This document shows, in pieces, positions 1-4,680 of a DNA stretch of 7,640 bases (positions within the stretch are counted from its first letter, which is position 1; each line of letters starts with the position of its first letter). Position numbers and translations under genes: made by a program. Source of the DNA: Dehalococcoidales bacterium (GTDB lineage: Bacteria; Chloroflexota; Dehalococcoidia; Dehalococcoidales; UBA2162); the NCBI GenBank assembly GCA_002685815.1, contig NYYM01000094.1, positions 1 through 7,640 of the forward strand, given 5' to 3'. Under the pieces are notes generated by a model. It was not told the origin of the DNA. It made no database searches and saw nothing but the letters and a program-made list of their open reading frames with translations.

Positions 1-62
1 TCGGTCAGGTCCAAAACCCGGTACGGACTGAGCATACCCTCCGCTTTCTCATTCCCTGCCAT
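1..62 (-). CDS. CaiB/BaiF family (type III) CoA-transferase, N-terminal fragment
   Basis: Only the first 20 codons lie in the window; the gene runs off the left edge on the minus strand. The start is the ATG at 62-60, preceded by an AAGGAGAG Shine-Dalgarno sequence. The visible peptide ends in LSPYRVLDLT. That matches the usual beginning of formyl-CoA transferase/CaiB-like proteins, in which a short 'L(S/P)..RVLDLT' strand opens the nucleotide-fold domain that binds CoA. Such enzymes move CoA between carboxylic acids in the cytoplasm, and anaerobes often have many copies. The substrate cannot be inferred from 20 residues. The family call rests on this short motif alone and needs the rest of the gene. 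Confidence 0.6.
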   Translation of the reverse strand, partial: MAGNEKAEGMLSPYRVLDLT

Positions 63-84
63 TTCTTGCTCTCCTTTGATTATT

Positions 85-106
85 CCAGTCACCTTGTACT
101 GACTGG
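85..106. promoter_or_regulatory. 22-bp interrupted inverted repeat upstream of the CoA-transferase gene
   Basis: CCAGTCA (85-91) and TGACTGG (100-106) are perfect 7-bp inverted arms around an 8-bp spacer. They lie 23 bp upstream of the minus-strand CoA-transferase start, just before its RBS. The size and spacing suit a dimeric repressor operator or a small 5'-leader hairpin. I could not place a convincing -35/-10 pair here, so the role is inferred from position only. Confidence 0.35.
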
Positions 107-227
107 TTTTCAATTCTTCAGTTTCCCTTCAAGGCACCGGTAGCGCTCGGCCGAGAGACGCGAACAAAACAACTGTCCGAACGGGCGCACCAGCAAACTC
201 TTTGGGGAAGACCGGAAACAAACCTAA

Positions 228-269
228 CATCGCCAGCACCTCTGGGGAACGATATCGGTGCTGGCGATG
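228..269 (-). terminator. Strong 13-bp stem-loop, probable terminator of the minus-strand unit
   Basis: CATCGCCAGCACC (228-240) and GGTGCTGGCGATG (257-269) are perfect inverted arms with a 16-nt loop. Read on the minus strand, the hairpin starts 44 nt after the stop of the 313-679 remnant and is followed by TTAGGTTTGTTT. That is T-rich but not a clean T-run. This fits a factor-independent terminator of moderate quality. On the plus strand no T-tract follows and no gene precedes it. Confidence 0.55.
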
Positions 270-312
270 ATCTGCAAAATGTACTCACAGAAAATGACAA
301 AATGACTGAGTC

Positions 313-679
313 CTAACGCCAGGCGTCAATACTGAACGCCTGGCCGTGGCCACCGCTGTAACGAGCGCTGGCTGTTTCCTCACCATCACAGACAATGACG
401 CAATAGCCCGAAGGACCGTCACCTCCGGCCGGCACCATGTAATCTTCGGACAATTCTTTCCAGACCTTACCGGAGGTCTTTTCCACCGCCATCCAGCCGT
501 TAGTGTGGAAATCCAGCCTGCCCCGCTTGAGGTATGGTGATATCCGGTTCACCACAAATGCTAAAGTGGATAGTTTTGCCATCGAAGCTGCTGAGGCGAG
601 GGGCCAGGGGAAATGTGTCCACCGGCTCCTGGGTGCCTACCGGATTGAGAAATTTATAGGTTTTTCCCGTTTCTGCCAT
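313..679 (-). pseudogene. Frameshifted remnant of a small UGSC-domain-like protein
   Basis: The start is the ATG at 679, with a perfect AAGGAGG (692-686) six bases upstream. A TTG two codons earlier is less likely. The first frame encodes 59 residues including FLNPVGTQEPV, LAPRL and DGKTIHFSICGEPDITIP, then hits a stop at 502-500. A second open frame, one base off, overlaps it and continues as LKRGRLDFHTNGWMAVEKT to a TAG at 315-313. Joining the two near 528-532 (after ITIP) gives about 122 residues without a gap. The N-terminal 'LNP.G...LAPRL.S.DGKTI' pattern resembles small UGSC-domain family proteins, as I recall them. That family has no well-settled function. The shift equals one extra or two missing bases. 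Decay, a sequencing error or a programmed shift are all possible. The C-terminal half is not recognised by itself. Confidence 0.5.
318..344. repeat. 9-bp hairpin overlapping the 3' end of the minus-strand remnant
   Basis: GCCAGGCGT (318-326) and ACGCCTGGC (336-344) are perfect inverted arms with a 9-nt loop. They cover the last codons before the TAG at 315-313. With the larger stem-loop at 228-269 this gives two successive hairpins at the end of the minus-strand unit. It could act in 3'-end stability or as an auxiliary terminator. After the stem the minus strand reads into short T-runs (CATTTTGTCATTTT). Confidence 0.4.
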
Positions 680-718
680 TCTCAACCTCCTTAAATCATT
701 CCTATTATTCAGTGCTCA

Positions 719-747
719 AGTGTATTATTTCCGCCAAAGTTTGTCAA
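719..747 (-). promoter_or_regulatory. Sigma70-like promoter for the minus-strand remnant
   Basis: On the minus strand TTGACA (747-742) is followed by a 17-bp spacer and TACACT (724-719). The -35 box is consensus, the spacing is ideal and the -10 box is acceptable. The strong RBS at 692-686 lies downstream. Expression signals therefore look intact although the coding frame is broken. Confidence 0.65.
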
Positions 748-758
748 TCCTCTGCTAA

Positions 759-787
759 TTGACAGGGAGAGCCAGTTAGTTTACCCT
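759..787 (+). promoter_or_regulatory. Sigma70-like promoter for the MBL-fold gene
   Basis: TTGACA (759-764) is followed by exactly 17 bp and TACCCT (782-787). Transcription would start near 794 and give a leader of about 20 nt before the ATG at 815. The -35 box is consensus and the -10 box is weak, which leaves room for an activator. It is divergent from the promoter at 719-747, and the two -35 boxes are only 11 bp apart. Confidence 0.6.
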
Positions 788-814
788 CAAATTAAACATT
801 AAGAGGAGAGCCCA

Positions 815-1459
815 ATGACGCAGCTAGATGAAATAACCATTGGCCTGTACAGGATAAATACTGCTATGGGCGGAGGTTTCTCCTTCAACCAGTTTCTGAT
901 ATTAGACGAGAAGAACACCCTGGTGCACACCGGCTCGGCACCCCAGTTCAGCAGCATCCTGGAAAAGCTCTCAGAGGTGATCAACCCGTCCGATCTGAGT
1001 TACATCTTCGTGTCACACTTCGAATCTGACGAATGCGGAGCGCTGGGTGAGTTTCTGAAGCTGAATCCGGCGATAACCGTCCTTGCTTCGGCGGTGACAG
1101 CCCGTCAATTGAGCGGTTTCGGCATGCCGGCCAAAGTCGAGACTGTCAAACCGGGTGAAAGCCTGTCCCTGGGACAGAGAGAGCTACGCTTCATCAGTTA
1201 CCCGTCGGAGATGCACCTGTGGGAGGGAGTGCTGGCTTACGAGTCGAAAGATAAGGTGCTCTTCAGCAGCGACCTTTTTGTCGTCCGGGGGAGTGAAGGC
1301 GGCCCGATACACAAGATCGGAGCGGCCGAAGCATTGACGATCAATCCCCGTTCAATACCGGCCGACGAAGCCCGCCAGAAGTGTGAGGACGAGATAAAGG
1401 CACTGGATATCTCCCTGGTGGCCGTGGGACACGGGCCGGTGCTGGACCTGACGCCGTAA
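815..1459 (+). CDS. Stand-alone MBL-fold diiron protein related to flavodiiron (ODP) domains
   Basis: This is a 214-residue cytoplasmic protein with no signal peptide. The ATG follows AGAGGAG (802-808) at a good distance. The metal-binding pattern of flavodiiron proteins is visible: H68-x-E70-x-D72 in SHFESDECG, H134 (EMHLWEG), D153 (LFSSDLF) and H206 (VGHGPVL). The spacings of 62 and 19 residues between D72, H134 and D153 match those of rubredoxin:oxygen oxidoreductases. The histidine that usually follows the aspartate is Glu here (E73). The C-terminal flavodoxin domain is absent, so this is only the beta-lactamase-like core and would need an external electron donor. Family members reduce O2 or NO in anaerobes; that role here is inferred. 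It has its own promoter, divergent from the 313-679 remnant. A hydrolase-type MBL function cannot be excluded. Confidence 0.82.
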   Translation: MTQLDEITIGLYRINTAMGGGFSFNQFLILDEKNTLVHTGSAPQFSSILEKLSEVINPSDLSYIFVSHFESDECGALGEFLKLNPAITVLASAVTARQLSGFGMPAKVETVKPGESLSLGQRELRFISYPSEMHLWEGVLAYESKDKVLFSSDLFVVRGSEGGPIHKIGAAEALTINPRSIPADEARQKCEDEIKALDISLVAVGHGPVLDLTP

Positions 1460-1613
1460 CAGGCCCCAAAACCAGACACATGGCTAATCTTTTTTCTTTC
1501 TTGGCTGATTCTTCGACCAGCTAGCGCGTGTCCGGCCCACCGGAGTCAGTCCCCCATTGCGAACCAATTCCATTTCTGTTTTGGAAGAATCGGCCGCCAA
1601 TGAAGTACAGCAG

Positions 1614-1646
1614 CTAGTACTAGTATAAACGGTAAAACTCTATAAT
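1614..1646 (+). promoter_or_regulatory. TATAAT -10 box with a palindrome in the -35 position
   Basis: A perfect TATAAT lies at 1641-1646, 38 bp upstream of the ATG at 1684. The -35 position has no good consensus but is occupied by the perfect 10-bp palindrome CTAGTACTAG (1614-1623). A weak -35 beside a symmetrical site suggests a regulator-dependent promoter for the oxidoreductase-transporter unit. The rest of the 1460-1683 gap shows a T-rich patch (1489-1499) with no stem before it. Confidence 0.5.
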
Positions 1647-1683
1647 ATCTTACTAAAGCAGTGATTCTTGGAGGAGGAACAAC

Positions 1684-2053
1684 ATGGAGTCGCAAGTGAA
1701 TGTCATGGTGGGTGGCGAGGCAGGACAAGGGGTACAATCGGTCGGCTTCATCCTGGCCAAAACGTTTGCCGGGGGGCTATCACGTCTTCGCCGACCAGGA
1801 TTACGAGTCCAGGGTGAGGGGAGGGCACAATTTCTACCGGGTCAGGGCCAATAACTCGGCAATAGGGGGCATTGAAGAATCAGTTGATATTTTGATTGCC
1901 ATGAATGAAGAGAGCATAGGTCTGCACCGGCAGGAGGTGGCCAGCCAAGGGGTAATCATCTTTGACGATGAGAAAACCGAGGGCCTTAACGGTGACCGAA
2001 AACTGTTCGGCATACCTCTGGACAGACTGGCTGGCAACCACGAGGGTTACCTG
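1684..2053 (+). pseudogene. 2-oxoacid:ferredoxin oxidoreductase gamma-domain remnant (KorA/KorC-like), frameshifted and truncated
   Basis: The ATG at 1684 has an excellent GGAGGAGG (1670-1677). Frame one encodes 29 family-like residues including VMVGGEAGQG and FILAKTFA. After the G6 run at 1771-1776 it goes out of frame and stops at 1852-1854. The other frame then encodes GGYHVFADQDYESRVRGGHN, AMNEESIGLHRQE and FGIPLDRLA, the typical course of the gamma domain of pyruvate/2-oxoglutarate ferredoxin oxidoreductases. Removing one G restores KTFAGGYHVFADQ with no gap. These enzymes oxidise 2-oxoacids to acyl-CoA and reduce ferredoxin. The usual domain is about 180 residues, often fused to a TPP-binding alpha part. 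Here homology ends near residue 120 and the transporter gene follows at once, so the 3' end and any catalytic subunits are missing. It is probably non-functional. Confidence 0.75.
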
Positions 2054-2089
2054 ATGCGAATCAGTTCCTTTCGATTCAACCTCCAGTAA

Positions 2090-3181
2090 TTGGGCGGGGT
2101 CCTGGGAGACTTGGGCACTTTACTGCCTCTGATGGCAGCCCTGATCCTGATTAACGGTCTGGACGTAACCCTGGTGCTGGCGGGGGCCGGAATATTCTAC
2201 ATTGTTTCCGGGCTGTACTTCCGCATCCCGATGCCGGTGCAACCCCTAAAGGCAGTATCCGCCATCGCCATTTCGCAGGGTCTCTCGGCCAGTGTCATCG
2301 GAGCAGCCGGACTGCTGATGGGGGGTATCCTTTTGTTCCTGTCTCTCACTAACCTTATTTTCGGAGTCGTCAAGTTGTTCCCCAAGGTCGTGGTCAGGGG
2401 TATTCAACTAAGCATCGGGTTGATACTGCTCAGAAAGGGAGTTGAACTCATCTTCAACGAACAGATCTTTATCAACGGGGCCCAGACCTCACTGACGCCG
2501 GGTCAATTCCCCATCGGAATAGTGCTGGCCATTCTGGCACTGGCCGTTTTCGTACTTTTCAAATTCAAATTCTCAAAGCAAAACCAGGGCTATCCCGCCT
2601 CTCTGGCCTTGCTTACATTCGGGCTAGGGGTCGGAGCGATATTTGGGCCCATCCCCAGCTTTGGCAATCTGGGCCCGAGCAGCACCGAACTGGTATTACC
2701 GGCCGCCGCTGACTTTTGGATAGCCCTGACCGTGCTGGTTATTCCTCAGCTGCCGCTGACCCAGGGTAACGCGGTGGTGGGCACCTGGGATACCTCCAGG
2801 GTCTATTTTGAGGAGCAGGCAAAGCGGGTAAATCCAAGATCCGTTACTTCTTCAATGGGTCTGGCGAATATCATCGTCGGGCTGCTGGGGGCCATGCCCA
2901 TGTGCCACGGCTCCGGGGGCCTCACCGCCCACTACAAATTGGGGGCCAGGACGGGAGGAGCCAACCTGATGATAGGCGGGCTGCTACTGACAGGCGGATT
3001 ACTGCTGGGCTACAGCTCTTTCTCGTTTATCTTCATAATACCGCTGGCGGTGTTGGGAGTACTGCTGGCTATAGTGGGTATCTACCACATGCTGATAATT
3101 CGTGACCTGACCCAAACAAGCGAACTGGCAGTGGCCGGATCAGTGGCCGTGGCGACTTATGTTTTCAGCAACCTGGCATAA
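2090..3181 (+). CDS. MOT1-like molybdate/sulfate permease (start disrupted by an in-frame stop)
   Basis: This is an integral membrane protein with about ten hydrophobic segments and the hallmarks of the MOT1 family of molybdate/sulfate transporters. Counting from the TTG at 2090, GDLGTLLPL is at 6-14, PMPVQPLKA at 48-55, the second-half PQLPLTQGNAV at 219-229, and MPMCHGSGGLTAHY with GARTGG at 269-290. The natural start is more likely the ATG at 2054, with GAGGG seven bases upstream. It encodes MRISSFRFNLQ and then TAA (2087-2089), directly followed by LGGVLGDLGT in the same frame. MOT1 proteins usually continue without a break here, so the TAA looks like a nonsense change, perhaps from GAA. 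Translation could restart at TTG 2090, touching the stop, but no RBS precedes it. The remaining 363 codons are clean and close to full family length, so the gene is either recently broken or rescued by reinitiation. Confidence 0.8.
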   Translation: MGGVLGDLGTLLPLMAALILINGLDVTLVLAGAGIFYIVSGLYFRIPMPVQPLKAVSAIAISQGLSASVIGAAGLLMGGILLFLSLTNLIFGVVKLFPKVVVRGIQLSIGLILLRKGVELIFNEQIFINGAQTSLTPGQFPIGIVLAILALAVFVLFKFKFSKQNQGYPASLALLTFGLGVGAIFGPIPSFGNLGPSSTELVLPAAADFWIALTVLVIPQLPLTQGNAVVGTWDTSRVYFEEQAKRVNPRSVTSSMGLANIIVGLLGAMPMCHGSGGLTAHYKLGARTGGANLMIGGLLLTGGLLLGYSSFSFIFIIPLAVLGVLLAIVGIYHMLIIRDLTQTSELAVAGSVAVATYVFSNLA

Positions 3182-3371
3182 TGAAATTACTCCTGCCCTG
3201 TTGCAGCAGTCCGGGTTTGATCTCTAGTTGCCCCAGCCCGTCACTCCATACCGTCCGCTCAGCACAGTCTACCACCGGCAATTCAAGATTCATCATTAAC
3301 GATTATCCTTAGATTAGCTGTAGTTCCAGTTGGCGTAGCGGGGCAGCTTTTTCTCAAAGCGGCTTTTAGGG
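3182..3371. other. Gene-free stretch after the transporter gene
   Basis: The first 190 bases of the 413-base gap hold no convincing gene, RNA or terminator. A 43-codon frame begins at ATG 3181, overlapping the transporter stop. It lacks an RBS and has a serine/proline-rich, non-family-like composition. No stem followed by a T-run was found, so the end of the upstream transcript is unclear. Confidence 0.4.
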
Positions 3372-3377
3372 TATAAT
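3350..3377 (+). promoter_or_regulatory. Promoter of the glycan operon
   Basis: A perfect TATAAT lies at 3372-3377 within AGGGTATAATGAG. The best -35 candidates (TTTCTC or TTCTCA near 3350-3356) are weak. Transcription would start near 3384 and leave a leader of about 210 nt before wecB. The long leader and weak -35 suggest regulation beyond the core promoter. Confidence 0.55.
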
Positions 3378-3472
3378 GAGACGATTTGAAGGCAGGCTAA
3401 AAGGATCGCCCGTTGCCAACACTCCTGCTTGTCGCTGGCACATTGAGCGTGTTCAGCGGAATAATCCCGAAG

Positions 3473-3501
3473 GTGTTTAACAAAACCAAAGAGTTAAACA
3501 C
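3473..3501 (+). promoter_or_regulatory. Leader stem-loop 1
   Basis: GTGTTTAAC (3473-3481) and GTTAAACAC (3493-3501) are perfect 9-bp arms with an 11-nt A-rich loop. It lies about 100 nt into the predicted wecB leader. No T-run follows, so it is not a simple terminator. It may be an RNA hairpin or, as DNA, an operator-like inverted repeat. Confidence 0.5.
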
Positions 3502-3511
3502 AGCCGCCTGA

Positions 3512-3595
3512 ATGCACGAATCACGACCAGGAATGAGGAAGCACGGGGAGAAAGGAACAGGCTCATTTTGGTCGCGGTGGATTAAGGAAAAATAG
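3512..3595 (+). CDS. Possible 27-codon leader ORF coupled to wecB
   Basis: An ATG at 3512 opens a frame ending at TAG 3593-3595. The TAG shares its last base with the GTG of wecB (TAGTG), an arrangement that permits reinitiation. The peptide is short, basic and includes a FWSRW motif near its end. An internal ATG at 3533 has a weak AGGA before it; the first ATG has no RBS. There is no recognisable family. It could be a chance frame, since short frames are common in such gaps. The support is its exact junction and its overlap with leader stem-loop 2. Confidence 0.22.
   Translation: MHESRPGMRKHGEKGTGSFWSRWIKEK
3524..3574 (+). promoter_or_regulatory. Leader stem-loop 2, just before the wecB RBS
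   Basis: CGACCA (3524-3529) pairs with TGGTCG (3569-3574), and AATGAG (3532-3537) pairs with CTCATT (3562-3567). The two helices are separated by a small GG/T internal loop, giving 12 bp in total. The apical loop is purine-rich (ggggagaaagga). The stem ends 9 nt before the AAGGA RBS of wecB at 3584-3588, close enough to affect translation initiation. Confidence 0.5.
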
Positions 3596-4680
3596 TGCTA
3601 AAAATAGCTGTAATCCTGGGAACTCGCCCCGAAATCACTAAAATGGCGCCGATTATCAGGGAGTTAGAAATTAGGGAAGCTGATTTCTTTGTTCTTCATA
3701 CCGGTCAGCACTACTCATACAACCTGGATGGAGTTTTTTTTGAACAACTAAGGCTTCCCCAGGCCAAGCACAACCTGGAGGTCGGCTCCAGCTCACACGG
3801 CGAACAGACGGCCAGGATACTGACCGCGGTAGAAAAGGTTTTGCAGGAGGAAAGCCCCGATATTGTTCTGGTTCATGGTGACACCAACTCCGCCCTGGCC
3901 GGCGCTCTGGCAGCCGCTAAACTCAATATCAAAATAGGGCATGTTGAGGCTGGCCTGAGAAGCTACGACAAGAGTATGCCGGAGGAGATCAACCGGGTTT
4001 TGGCCGACCATTGCTCCGACTATTTATTCGCTCCCACAGAGGGAGCCAGGGAGATCCTGCTGGGTGAAAGTATCCCCGAAGAGAAGATAAGCGTTACCGG
4101 CAATACCATCGTCGATTCCATCAATCAGAATCTGTCGATGACCGGAGAACAAAGCAATACTCTCGATAGTTTACATCTCAAGCCAGGGGAATACCTGCTG
4201 GTGACCCTGCACCGCCAGGAGAACGTTGATAATCAGGCTCGATTTGCCTCGATTCTGGATGGTCTGGACAAAGTGGCCGCCGATTTGCAGCTGCCGCTGA
4301 TTTACCCTGTTCATCCCCATTCCAGAAAGAGGTTGAACGAGTTCAAGCTCGGCAGGAAAAACCTTAACCTGATAGAGCCGGTAGATTTTCTTGGCTTTCT
4401 TCAGCTTCAAAGTAACGCCCGGCTTATCCTGACCGACTCCGGGGGTATCCAGGAAGAAGCCTGCATTCTGGGGGTACCCTGTGTTACTCTGAGAGACAAC
4501 ACCGAAAGACCGGAAACTGTCGAGGTCGGGGCCAACGTCCTGGCCGGAACTTCACCAGACAAGATACTTGAGTGCGCCAGGACGATGCTGGGTAGGGAAA
4601 AAAACTGGCCAAATCCCTTCGGAGACGGAAAAGCGGGAGAAAGGATAGTGAGAACGATAACTGGAGGTTCTGATGACTAA
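3595..4680 (+). CDS. wecB: UDP-N-acetylglucosamine 2-epimerase (non-hydrolysing)
   Basis: This cytoplasmic 361-residue enzyme interconverts UDP-GlcNAc and UDP-ManNAc, the entry to ManNAc-containing surface glycans. It has the full GT-B-like two-domain fold of the family at normal length. Visible motifs are GTRPE (9-13), HTGQHY (35-40), VHGDTNS with D96, GHVEAGLRS with E118, MPEEINR with E130/E131, TLHRQEN with H206, DSGGIQEE (281-288) and DNTERPET (301-308). These include the catalytic acids and the uridine-diphosphate-binding residues expected for WecB/MnaA. The start is GTG with AAGGA (3584-3588) six bases upstream. It is the first gene of the operon and follows a structured leader. Its stop overlaps the next gene by 8 nt, which implies coupled translation. 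A hydrolysing NeuC-type enzyme is less likely given the complete WecB motif set. Confidence 0.95.
   Translation: MLKIAVILGTRPEITKMAPIIRELEIREADFFVLHTGQHYSYNLDGVFFEQLRLPQAKHNLEVGSSSHGEQTARILTAVEKVLQEESPDIVLVHGDTNSALAGALAAAKLNIKIGHVEAGLRSYDKSMPEEINRVLADHCSDYLFAPTEGAREILLGESIPEEKISVTGNTIVDSINQNLSMTGEQSNTLDSLHLKPGEYLLVTLHRQENVDNQARFASILDGLDKVAADLQLPLIYPVHPHSRKRLNEFKLGRKNLNLIEPVDFLGFLQLQSNARLILTDSGGIQEEACILGVPCVTLRDNTERPETVEVGANVLAGTSPDKILECARTMLGREKNWPNPFGDGKAGERIVRTITGGSDD

Noticed and set aside
118..300. 60-codon minus-strand frame upstream of the CoA-transferase gene
   Set aside because: It has low-complexity Ser/Arg/Cys-rich composition and no family signal. It overlaps the strong stem-loop at 228-269, and no RBS was found.
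346..540. 64-codon plus-strand frame opposite the minus-strand remnant
   Set aside because: It is the antisense shadow of the 313-679 unit, which has the RBS, promoter and recognisable motifs.
1489..1499. T-rich run after the MBL gene as a terminator
   Set aside because: No stem of useful length precedes the T-run.
2087..2089. Recoding of the TAA as an amino acid
   Set aside because: Other genes in the window (815-1459, 2090-3181, 3595-4680) end normally at TAA, and no recoding element is visible.
3181..3312. 43-codon frame starting at the ATG that overlaps the transporter stop
   Set aside because: It has no RBS, a serine/proline-rich composition and no family resemblance. The TAATG overlap alone is weak support.
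3378..3594. Known riboswitch or tRNA-like element in the wecB leader
   Set aside because: I looked for T-box, TPP, cobalamin and tRNA hallmarks by eye and saw none. Only simple stem-loops are present.
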